From a virus: a stretch of DNA of 54,374 bases. Positions 9,471-16,762 of this stretch are shown here, piece by piece. The DNA lies in IMG/VR virus record IMGVR_UViG_3300008963_000004, positions 1 through 54,374 of that record, one strand, 5' to 3'. The translations under genes and the position numbers were made by a program. Within the stretch, counting starts at the first letter, position 1, and each line of letters begins with the position of its first letter. The notes below the pieces were generated by a model, which did not search any database, had not been told where the DNA came from, and worked only from the letters and a program-made list of their open reading frames with translations.

Positions 9471-10100
9471 ATGGCAATCTCAACACTGACAAAAATTACT
9501 GTGCCGTTAGCAAATAATACCAGTGCTAATACTCAAGGCCTGTTGATGCCCAAGTTACAATATCGTTTTAGAATTACATTGGAAAATTTTGGAGTATCAA
9601 ACGAAACACAAGAACTTACGAAGCAAGTAACTGAAGCAACTAGACCTACTTTACAATTTGAAAACATTGAATTAAATGTTTACAATAGTAAAGCAAATAT
9701 TGCTGGCAAGCATACATGGAATGAAGTAAATGTTACTTTAAGAGATGATGTAAACGGTAATGTTAGCAAACTAGTCGGTGAACAATTACAAAAGCAATTT
9801 GACTTTTTTGAACAAAGCAGTGCTGCATCAGGCATTGATTATAAATTCACTGAGAGATTGGAAATTTTAGACGGTGGTAACGGAGTAAATGAACCAGCTG
9901 TGCTAGAAACATGGGAACTGTACGGTTGTTATTTGACCAATGTTGATTATGGTAGTTTATCATACGCTACTAGCGATCCTGCAACTGTTGCATTAACAAT
10001 CAAGTATGATAATGCAATTCAAACGCCACAAGGCGACGGTGTTGGCGCAGCAGTTCCAAGAAATCAAAGCAGTCTAGTAACAGGCGGCGGATCATCATAA
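9471..10100 (+). CDS. 19: Tail tube protein gp19
   Basis: 209 aa. Features typical of T4-like tube subunits: a central ENFGVSNETQELTKQVTEATRP segment interface, IELNVYNSKANIAGKHTWNEV and a C-terminal LSYATSDPATVALTIKYDNA beta motif. It forms the stacked rings of the inner tail tube through which DNA passes. It lies directly after the sheath gene as in T4, with its own late promoter upstream and a strong intrinsic terminator downstream, giving a monocistronic unit for an abundant protein. T4 gp19 is 163 aa. Confidence 0.9.
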   Translation: MAISTLTKITVPLANNTSANTQGLLMPKLQYRFRITLENFGVSNETQELTKQVTEATRPTLQFENIELNVYNSKANIAGKHTWNEVNVTLRDDVNGNVSKLVGEQLQKQFDFFEQSSAASGIDYKFTERLEILDGGNGVNEPAVLETWELYGCYLTNVDYGSLSYATSDPATVALTIKYDNAIQTPQGDGVGAAVPRNQSSLVTGGGSS

Positions 10101-10122
10101 TAGATATTTGATACTTTTTATT

Positions 10123-10150
10123 ACAAGGGGCCAATGTGCCCCTTGTTTTA
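10123..10150 (+). terminator. Intrinsic terminator after gp19
   Basis: Nine-bp stem ACAAGGGGC / GCCCCTTGT (10123-10131 with 10138-10146), loop CAATGT, then TTTTA. An upstream ATG-less start (TTG region, 10136) of the next frame would lie in this loop, which argues for the later start at 10181. Confidence 0.85.
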
Positions 10151-10168
10151 TATGTAGATTTTACTCTC

Positions 10169-10176
10169 GATAAATA
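10169..10176 (+). promoter_or_regulatory. Late promoter of the tube-like gene
   Basis: GATAAATA placed 4 nt before the ATG at 10181, right after the gp19 terminator. There is no room for a ribosome site, so a leaderless late mRNA is predicted. Confidence 0.6.
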
Positions 10177-10180
10177 CAGT

Positions 10181-11512
10181 ATGTCATATTTCTCTAAATA
10201 TCTAAATTTTTTTAACGGTGACAAAGGTATATTAGGCGATTATACCCACGCATCAGATTTGTATATTCGTAATAATTTAAGACTTGCTCCTAAAACTAAA
10301 TTTTTATATCATGTAGTCTTTGATATCAATGCTAATGCTATTAACAGTTTAGGCAGAAGTGTAGCAGGGGTGTTAGATACTAGAGAGTTTAATTTGTTAG
10401 TACAATCTGTTGAACTGCCCAGTTTTAGTGCAGATGTAGACACTAAAAATCAATACAATAGAAAGAGATTAATACAAACTAAATTTAATTACGAACCTAC
10501 AACATTAAATTTCCATGATGATAATGCAGGCTTAACTACTCTGCTATGGGAATCATATTTTAGATATTATTCACAGGATCCTAATTATGCAAGATTAGAC
10601 AGTACAGGAAATCCTTCTACAACTGTGCCTAGCAGTTACAGCAAAAATCCAGATAATATCTATGCAGGTGAAAACTCCAATAGATTTAGATACGGTTTAG
10701 ACAGATCAAGAATTACTAATGCACCTTTTTTTAATAGTATTACAGTATATCAGTTGCATCCGCAAAATATAAAAAGCACATTTACTAGTTTTACACTGAT
10801 AAATCCTTTAATTATTAGTTTGCAGCATGATCAAATGGATCAAGATGTTAACGGATTTTCAAAAACAACAATGCGTATTCAATACGAAAATGTAATCTAT
10901 GGAAGAGGATTAACTGACAGAGATAATCCTGCCGGATTTGCTAATCCTGATCACTATGATGTAACACCAAGTCCGTTGCAATCAAATTCTCCAATTGAAT
11001 CGCTGTCAGGATTAGAATCACTAATTGGTCTCTTTTCAAGTCTCTTTAACGATGAAAGATCTGCTAATTTTATACAAGCTCAGCTTAATACTGATCGGCG
11101 TTTGGCCAAGGGTGTTCCAAGTGTTATTGATACACAACAGCAGAGATTGTTACAACAACAAGAGAGCAGTCAACGATTACCTGAAAATATAGTAATTAAC
11201 AAAAGTGTAAATAATTCTGTTACGGTGTCTACACAAGCAGATGTAGATATTGTAAATAATTTATTTGTTCAGCCTACTAGACAAGCACAAAATATTTTAG
11301 AAGAAAATCAAATTGCAAGACAAAATTTTGCATTTTTTAGTGCAACTATAAATGATCCAGGAGTAAATGAATTATTACCTAGTCAATTTCCGACAAATGG
11401 AAATTTTCAAGATAAACGTGCGGCATGGAATGAATTGCCTGACAGTTTAAAAGAAAACATAGGTAATTATGCTGCTGAAAATTTTGTCGAAATAAGGAGT
11501 AAATTTAGATGA
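10181..11512 (+). CDS. Tube-fold structural protein (gp19-related or baseplate)
   Basis: 443 aa using the ATG at 10181, which follows the late promoter; a longer frame from 10136 would start inside a terminator. The N-terminal half looks like the tail-tube fold: FLYHVVFDINANAI, FNLLVQSVELPSF, RKRLIQTKFNYEPTTLNF-DD, LLWESYFRYY and later LISLQHDQMDQ. The C-terminal ~170 residues are rich in Q, N and S. The position after gp19 suggests a tube initiator, terminator or baseplate tube protein; T4 gp48/gp54 have comparable roles but I cannot assign it to either. First gene of a run ending with gp4. Confidence 0.6.
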   Translation: MSYFSKYLNFFNGDKGILGDYTHASDLYIRNNLRLAPKTKFLYHVVFDINANAINSLGRSVAGVLDTREFNLLVQSVELPSFSADVDTKNQYNRKRLIQTKFNYEPTTLNFHDDNAGLTTLLWESYFRYYSQDPNYARLDSTGNPSTTVPSSYSKNPDNIYAGENSNRFRYGLDRSRITNAPFFNSITVYQLHPQNIKSTFTSFTLINPLIISLQHDQMDQDVNGFSKTTMRIQYENVIYGRGLTDRDNPAGFANPDHYDVTPSPLQSNSPIESLSGLESLIGLFSSLFNDERSANFIQAQLNTDRRLAKGVPSVIDTQQQRLLQQQESSQRLPENIVINKSVNNSVTVSTQADVDIVNNLFVQPTRQAQNILEENQIARQNFAFFSATINDPGVNELLPSQFPTNGNFQDKRAAWNELPDSLKENIGNYAAENFVEIRSKFR

Positions 11513-11883
11513 GCTCAATCAACAGCGAGAGTATCGATCAAAAACAAGACAGTGCATCTGAAGTAAAAGAATTTTTTGACAAATATCTAGTTAAAAAAAT
11601 CAGTTTAACCAGTAATCAAGTTAATTCAGTAATCGGTTTTTTTGAAAAAAGAGGTTTTGGCAAACAAAGTGCTATTGCAATTTCTACAGTGCTATTACAA
11701 CAGGCAGACGTAGACGGAGTTAATGTATTTAAATTATTAGATACATTAAAAGGGTTAAACGAAGTACAACTTAATAATCTTGTGTCTACAATATTAAATT
11801 CCAATAGGAGTAGATTCAGTAGCATTGGATATCGCACAAATCTGCCTGCACAAACCAGAGAACAGAGAAATATACGAGTATAA
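11509..11883 (+). CDS. Conserved hypothetical protein, virion operon
   Basis: 124 aa, function not recognised. Its ATG overlaps the previous stop (ATGA) and its own stop overlaps the gp4 start by 1 nt, so translation of the three genes is coupled. The sequence looks helical, with a FFEKRGFGKQSAIAISTVLLQQA region and a polar, basic C-terminus. It is probably a small structural or assembly factor because of its place between a tube-fold protein and head-completion protein gp4. Confidence 0.7.
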   Translation: MSSINSESIDQKQDSASEVKEFFDKYLVKKISLTSNQVNSVIGFFEKRGFGKQSAIAISTVLLQQADVDGVNVFKLLDTLKGLNEVQLNNLVSTILNSNRSRFSSIGYRTNLPAQTREQRNIRV

Positions 11884-12320
11884 TGGCACAATTTGCACAA
11901 GGAAAATACACATTAAAAAATCCTGACAAATATATAGGAAACAAAACTCCTACATATCGCAGTGGTTGGGAATTTGCTTTTATGAGGTTTTGTGACAATA
12001 ACGAATATATAACAAAATGGGCCAGCGAAGCAATACGTATTCCTTATAGAAATCCTTTATCAGGAAAATATACAATATATGTACCAGACTTTTTTATAGT
12101 TTATGTTGATCGTAATAACAAACAGCATGTAGAGCTAATTGAAGTTAAACCAGCTAATCAAACTATTAAAGAAAAAGTAGGAAAAAGCAAAGTAAATCAA
12201 GCACATTGGATTGTAAATCAAGCTAAATGGCAAGCTGCTAGAGAATATTGTCAACAAAAAGGAATGGTTTTTAGAATTGTAAACGAAGGTGATATTTTTC
12301 ATCAAGGAAGACGTAGATAA
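11883..12320 (+). CDS. 4: Head completion protein gp4 (gp50), nuclease fold
   Basis: 145 aa. The run GKYTLKNPDKYIGNKTPTYRS, then WEFAFMRFCDNNEYITKWASE and a late NQAKWQAAREYCQQKGM segment are the hallmarks of T4 gp4-type proteins. The family has a PD-(D/E)xK-like, TnsA-related fold; here VPDFFIVY...ELIEVKP supplies the PD and ExK residues (about 65-90). In T4, gp4 is needed to finish DNA-filled heads before tail joining. The length matches T4 gp4 (about 150 aa). The following late promoter overlaps its stop codon. Confidence 0.85.
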   Translation: MAQFAQGKYTLKNPDKYIGNKTPTYRSGWEFAFMRFCDNNEYITKWASEAIRIPYRNPLSGKYTIYVPDFFIVYVDRNNKQHVELIEVKPANQTIKEKVGKSKVNQAHWIVNQAKWQAAREYCQQKGMVFRIVNEGDIFHQGRRR

Positions 12321-12323
12321 ATA
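12316..12323 (+). promoter_or_regulatory. Late promoter of gp16
   Basis: GATAAATA overlapping the gp4 stop codon (TAA is part of the octamer). It precedes gp16 by 26 nt. Confidence 0.5.
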
Positions 12324-12349
12324 ATATTAGTGTATAATGGAAATCACAT

Positions 12350-12829
12350 ATGACAAAAAATTTAGAAAACATGCTTAATCTTCCAGAAGATAATAAAAAA
12401 CAAAAAAAATCAACACCTGATGTAGAGCAACATGAATCCACTTTTAGAGACATTGCTGAATTTGATAAAATTAGTAATGCATTGCCTGCTGTAAAAGGTC
12501 TTGGTGATATGGCAGACAATGAACTTAACGAAGTAGCCGATAAAGCAATGACTGCATACGATGATTTAATGGATCTAGGAATGAATGTGGAAGCACGTTA
12601 TAGCGGCAGAGTTTTTGAAGTAGCCGGAACAATGTTAAAAACTGGTCTTGATGCTAAAGTTGCAAAACTGGATAAAAAACTAAAAATGGTCGAATTACAA
12701 CTTAAAAAAGAAAAACAGGACAAAGATTCATCAAAAAGTCCAGGCGGTATTCAAGAAGGCGATGGTTATATAGTCAGTGATAGAAACAGCTTGCTCGAAC
12801 AGCTAAAAGGCATTGATAAAGATAAATAG
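12350..12829 (+). CDS. 16: Small terminase subunit gp16
   Basis: 159 aa, close to T4 gp16 (164 aa). Largely helical, with DIAEFDKISNALPAVKGLGD and a lysine-rich coiled segment (AKVAKLDKKLKMVELQLKK, about residues 102-122) as in cyanophage gp16. The small terminase forms a ring that regulates DNA packaging and stimulates gp17 ATPase. It is separated from gp17 here by two extra genes. The ATG at 12350 follows a late promoter; a weak ribosome site (GGAAAT) precedes it. Confidence 0.78.
   Translation: MTKNLENMLNLPEDNKKQKKSTPDVEQHESTFRDIAEFDKISNALPAVKGLGDMADNELNEVADKAMTAYDDLMDLGMNVEARYSGRVFEVAGTMLKTGLDAKVAKLDKKLKMVELQLKKEKQDKDSSKSPGGIQEGDGYIVSDRNSLLEQLKGIDKDK
12821..12828 (+). promoter_or_regulatory. 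Late promoter overlapping end of gp16
   Basis: GATAAATA overlaps the last codons of gp16 (the TAG stop follows within it). It would drive the 12850 gene, with AGGAATTTATT before its ATG. Confidence 0.45.
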
Positions 12830-12849
12830 TACTATATTAGGAATTTATT

Positions 12850-13413
12850 ATGAAAAGTTTTATTGATTTTTTAGCCGAAAGTAAAAAAACATATGAATTT
12901 AAAATCGGTGTTGCAGGAGAATTACCTGAAGAATTCACTGATCATATGGAAACTGCACTACAAAAATTTGGTATACAAAAATTATCTCCGGGTAAAAAAA
13001 CACCAATTCAAGAAAGACCGCTGGATTTCCCTCAATTGCAAAATATGGAAGTTACTTATTATCAAGCTGAAGTTACATATCCAACTACACCTCATGTATT
13101 ACAGGAATACATAGGAAATGTGTGCGGAGTAGAACGCAGCCATGTTATCGTAAGATCACCAGATGAACCACAAGAACTATATCAAGAGGATCAAAGTGAT
13201 ACAGATGAAACATATGAAGTTAAATTGACCAAAGAAGAATTAGAAGGTATCAGTGCTCAGGAAAGTGTCGGCGAAGATAGAGTTATGAATTTATTAAAAG
13301 AGCTAGAATCTGCAAGAAAAGAAAATACTGTTGATCCAACAAAAGATGTTAAATCAGGTGAAAGCAAAGACATAGGTGATACTCAAAATACAAAAAGCAC
13401 ACTAGGAGCGTAA
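12850..13413 (+). CDS. Conserved hypothetical protein between gp16 and gp17
   Basis: 187 aa, function not recognised. The first ~110 residues look like a compact alpha/beta domain (YEFKIGVAGELPEEF, EVTYYQAEVTYPTT, CGVERSHVIVRSP). The C-terminal ~75 residues are acidic and low-complexity (EDQSDTDETYEV to the end), probably disordered. Homologues are often found near the terminase genes of marine T4-like phages, so a virion or packaging role is likely. One nucleotide separates it from the next ATG, which has an AGGAG site inside this gene's end. Confidence 0.7.
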   Translation: MKSFIDFLAESKKTYEFKIGVAGELPEEFTDHMETALQKFGIQKLSPGKKTPIQERPLDFPQLQNMEVTYYQAEVTYPTTPHVLQEYIGNVCGVERSHVIVRSPDEPQELYQEDQSDTDETYEVKLTKEELEGISAQESVGEDRVMNLLKELESARKENTVDPTKDVKSGESKDIGDTQNTKSTLGA

Positions 13414-13414
13414 A

Positions 13415-15124
13415 ATGAAAATTTCAGAAGTCAAAATTGTGCTAGAGAATCCACAATTTAACAGAGAAATTCGCAATCAAATTAGAGAGTTACGCAATCA
13501 ATTTCCCAGAGGATCTGATGAACGAACTCGGTTGAATAACTATATGAATAGTATCAGAAGAACTACTCCTTCTGAAATAACTCGCGAGTATGCTAGACTA
13601 GCTATGGAAAGAGACTATACTCCAGACACTTCTTTGAGTAGCGCCGATGAAGTATGGAATCAAATTAGAGATGCACGTAATGAATTACCTAGGAGGTCTG
13701 ACGAACGTGTTCGATTGAGCAATATTATGAATCGAATCAATAGAGAAACTACTCCTCCGGAAATAGCTGCAATGTGGCTTGATCGCGCTGGTCTAGGTGG
13801 AAATCAAACACCAGACCCAGATGCTGATGATCCACGAGGACGTGATCAAAGAGATGTACCTGCACAGCAACAGAGTGGCGATCTGACACCAGACCCAGAT
13901 GCTGATGATCCACGAGGACGTGATCAAAGAGATGTACCTGCACAGCAACAGAGTGGCGATTCGACACCAGACCCGGATGCCAGTGTTACACGCCGCCCTC
14001 CAACTAGACCCGGTCAAGAGCGCAGCGGACCGAGATTAGATCAAGTTAGAAGAAATTTACAACGTGGCAGCAGAGGTCAAGCAGTTAGAGTTGTTCAGCA
14101 AGCATTAGGTATTCCTGCCGATGGCATTTTTGGTCCGCAAACACAGCGTGCGGTAAGACAATTTCAACAAAATAATGGGCTACAAGTCGATGGTATAGTA
14201 GGACGACAAACACTTGCAGCATTAAGAAACTTTGCGCAATCCGGTAATGTCGGAAATGTTGATGTTACTCCGGGAAGAATAAGTGCAGCACCGCAAACCA
14301 GTCGTAGACCACAACAAAGACCAACGCAAAATTCAAGCAAAATAAACAATGGTCCTTTACTAGCAGAAAGCAATAATAACATGAGCAATATATCAAGAAT
14401 ACTAGAATTAGCCGGAACAAACAAAAAATCACTTAATGAATCACAATCGTTGGAAGAATGTCCACCAATGGAAGCCGGCACTGTGTCAGATAGCACAGGC
14501 TCTCCTGTTACAATGAATGTGAATTTGTCAGCATCAGGCAAAGAACACGTTGACGATTTGCTATCAATGATGAAAGCAGCAGGACTAAACAGTGCAGAGC
14601 CAGTATCCTCTAAAACTATTTCACAGATGCCTGACTTAGAACCTTGTCCTATATGTGATAAAATGCACGATCCAGAAACTGGAGGATGTTCATCTGATAG
14701 TTCAGAAATGGGCGATTATATAAGAATGTTATCTCAAGAAGCCGAAGAGGACGGCGGTTTTGAAGATGCTACTACAGAACCAGATGAAGAATACAGTGAT
14801 ATAAGTGCTAGTATACCCAGCGGGGATGATTTAAATAGAAGCAAAAAGCCTTATTCGCCAACCGACGGCGGCGATAATCCAATGGCACTGGAACAACAAA
14901 TTAAAAATAAATTAGCAGCAGCACTTGCTGAAAAAAAAGCAAAACCAGATTATATCGATTTAGATGGAGACGGCGACACCAAAGAGCCAATGAAAAAAGC
15001 TGCCAAGGATGCAGAGGACAAAGAAGTCAGCGAAGACGACGACGATCCATGCTGGAAAAACTATAAGATGGTAGGAACTAAAAAGAAAAATGGCAAAGAA
15101 GTTCCTAACTGTGTTCCTAAATAA
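13415..15124 (+). CDS. Virion-associated protein with peptidoglycan-binding domain
   Basis: 569 aa mosaic. Residues 1-125 hold two copies of a helical unit with (E/D)ERxRLxNxMxxIxR. Residues ~130-185 are a perfect 26-aa tandem repeat rich in PDPDADDPRGRDQRD. Residues ~210-270 form a PG_binding_1 domain (RGSRGQAVRVVQQALGI, ADGIFGPQTQRAVRQFQ, VDGIVGRQTLAAL). A C-rich pair (CPICDKMHDPETGGC, ~405) could bind zinc. The C-terminus is acidic then lysine-rich and ends CWKNYKMVGTKKKNGKE. It may help the particle meet the cell wall; the function is inferred from the domain only. Confidence 0.75.
   Translation: MKISEVKIVLENPQFNREIRNQIRELRNQFPRGSDERTRLNNYMNSIRRTTPSEITREYARLAMERDYTPDTSLSSADEVWNQIRDARNELPRRSDERVRLSNIMNRINRETTPPEIAAMWLDRAGLGGNQTPDPDADDPRGRDQRDVPAQQQSGDLTPDPDADDPRGRDQRDVPAQQQSGDSTPDPDASVTRRPPTRPGQERSGPRLDQVRRNLQRGSRGQAVRVVQQALGIPADGIFGPQTQRAVRQFQQNNGLQVDGIVGRQTLAALRNFAQSGNVGNVDVTPGRISAAPQTSRRPQQRPTQNSSKINNGPLLAESNNNMSNISRILELAGTNKKSLNESQSLEECPPMEAGTVSDSTGSPVTMNVNLSASGKEHVDDLLSMMKAAGLNSAEPVSSKTISQMPDLEPCPICDKMHDPETGGCSSDSSEMGDYIRMLSQEAEEDGGFEDATTEPDEEYSDISASIPSGDDLNRSKKPYSPTDGGDNPMALEQQIKNKLAAALAEKKAKPDYIDLDGDGDTKEPMKKAAKDAEDKEVSEDDDDPCWKNYKMVGTKKKNGKEVPNCVPK
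13808..13980 (+). repeat. 78-nt tandem repeat inside the PG-binding gene
   Basis: A 75-nt block at 13808-13882 recurs unchanged at 13886-13960 (period 78 nt, 26 codons), with the start of a third copy at 13964. The identical DNA implies recent duplication of a disordered, charged linker. Confidence 0.9.
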
Positions 15125-15155
15125 TATCAATAGCACTACTCGACGCTGTTTTTTT

Positions 15156-15163
15156 GATAAGTA
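15156..15163 (+). promoter_or_regulatory. Late promoter variant of gp17
   Basis: GATAAGTA, one base off the usual octamer, 5 nt before the ATG at 15169. No ribosome site is visible. It supports the ATG start over an in-frame TTG at 15154, which lies upstream of the octamer. Confidence 0.4.
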
Positions 15164-15168
15164 TTGAT

Positions 15169-16749
15169 ATGAGTAAAAGTCTCGACGGGGTATTAACAAA
15201 AAAAGCAAATCAACAGGAAACATACACAGAACAGCAGATTGAAGACCTTGTTAAGTGTATGGATCCTGATGATGGATATATGTATTTTTCAAAAAAATTT
15301 GCATATATACAACATCCAGTTAAAGGAAAACTGTTGTTTGAACCTTTTGAATATCAAGAAAGGTTAATGCATAGTTATCACAATTATCGTTTTAACATCA
15401 ATATGATGCCACGTCAAACAGGTAAGACAACATGCGCTGCTATCTATCTAGCTTGGTATGCTATGTTTCATCCTGATCAAACTATACTTATTGCTGCACA
15501 CAAATACACCGGGGCACAAGAAATTATGCAACGTGTACGTTATGTTTACGAATTGTGTCCAGATCACATTCGTGCTGGTGTTATCAGTTATAACAAAGGT
15601 TCAATAGATTTTGAAAATGGCAGTAGAATTATAAGTCAAACAACCACAGGCACTACTGGACGTGGTTTATCAATCTCTTTGTTATACTGCGACGAGTTTG
15701 CATTTGTACAACCTAACATTGCAGATGAATTTTGGACTTCAATATCGCCAACATTGGCAACAGGCGGTAAAGCTATTATTACCAGTACACCTAACAGCGA
15801 CGAAGACACATTTGCTCAAATTTGGAAACAAGCTGAAGACCGTTTTGATGAACATGGAAACGAATCACAAACAGGAAGAAATGGGTTTCATGCATTTAGA
15901 GCACACTGGAAAGAACATCCAGACAGAGACGACGAATGGATGAAAGCTGAAATAGGACGAATAGGCGAGGAAAGATTTAAACGTGAATACGAATGTGAAT
16001 TCCTAGTTTTTGATGAAACACTGATCAATAGTATAAAATTGGCAGAAATGGAAGGCATTGACCCACAGATGCACATGGGTCAAGTTCGCTGGTATAAAAA
16101 ACCGGACCCTCGTAAAAGTTATGTAGTTGCACTTGATCCTAGTATGGGCACAGGCGGTGATTTTTCAGCTATACAAGTATTAGAACTGCCTACCTACGAA
16201 CAAGTTGCTGAGTGGCAACATAATCAAACTGCAATACCAGGACAAATAAGAATACTAAGAGATATTTGCAGTTATCTTAAAGAAGTTTTAAAAACAGACA
16301 CCAGTATATATTGGAGTGTTGAAAATAACGGTCTAGGAGAAGCAGCACTGTTGGTTATACAAGATTTCGGTGAAGAAAATATTCCAGGATTGTTTATTAG
16401 CGAACCCATACGTAAAGGTCATGTAAGAAAATTTAGAAAAGGATTTAATACCACACATGGTAGTAAAACTACTACTTGTGCAAGATTAAAAACCATGGTA
16501 GAAAACAATCAAATTATATTACACAGTAAACCATTGATAAGCGAATTAAAAGCATTTGTTGCTGCTGGTAGCAGTTTTCAGGCAAAGCAAGGTTATACGG
16601 ATGATTTGGTTAGTTCACTGCTTTTGGCACTGAGAATTATCAATATTATGAAAGACTGGGATATAAATGTGTATAACACGTTTACACAAATAGAATTAGA
16701 AGACGATTATGAACCACCGATGCCAATATTTGTAAGTTCAAAATATTGA
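15169..16749 (+). CDS. 17: Large terminase subunit gp17
   Basis: 526 aa. ATPase: Walker A PRQTGKTT at residues 81-88 and Walker B LLYCDE near residue 170. Nuclease: RNase H-like VVALDPSMGTGGDFSAI near residue 320, with further acidic residues towards the C-terminus (YTDDLVSSLLLAL). It is the packaging motor and headful nuclease, and acts at the portal. T4 gp17 is 610 aa. The ATG at 15169 was chosen because a late-type octamer lies 5 nt upstream; an in-frame TTG start at 15154 would add MISID. Confidence 0.95.
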   Translation: MSKSLDGVLTKKANQQETYTEQQIEDLVKCMDPDDGYMYFSKKFAYIQHPVKGKLLFEPFEYQERLMHSYHNYRFNINMMPRQTGKTTCAAIYLAWYAMFHPDQTILIAAHKYTGAQEIMQRVRYVYELCPDHIRAGVISYNKGSIDFENGSRIISQTTTGTTGRGLSISLLYCDEFAFVQPNIADEFWTSISPTLATGGKAIITSTPNSDEDTFAQIWKQAEDRFDEHGNESQTGRNGFHAFRAHWKEHPDRDDEWMKAEIGRIGEERFKREYECEFLVFDETLINSIKLAEMEGIDPQMHMGQVRWYKKPDPRKSYVVALDPSMGTGGDFSAIQVLELPTYEQVAEWQHNQTAIPGQIRILRDICSYLKEVLKTDTSIYWSVENNGLGEAALLVIQDFGEENIPGLFISEPIRKGHVRKFRKGFNTTHGSKTTTCARLKTMVENNQIILHSKPLISELKAFVAAGSSFQAKQGYTDDLVSSLLLALRIINIMKDWDINVYNTFTQIELEDDYEPPMPIFVSSKY

Positions 16750-16755
16750 TAAATA
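16748..16755 (+). promoter_or_regulatory. Late promoter before the LysM protein gene
   Basis: GATAAATA overlapping the gp17 stop and ending 7 nt before the ATG at 16763, without a ribosome site between. Confidence 0.55.
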
Positions 16756-16762
16756 AAATACA

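Noticed and set aside
10136-10180. Upstream in-frame start for the tube-like gene
   Set aside because: It would lie in the gp19 terminator and upstream of the late promoter.
13749-14017. Minus-strand ORFs over the tandem repeat (two frames)
   Set aside because: They only mirror the 78-nt repeat of the PG-binding gene.
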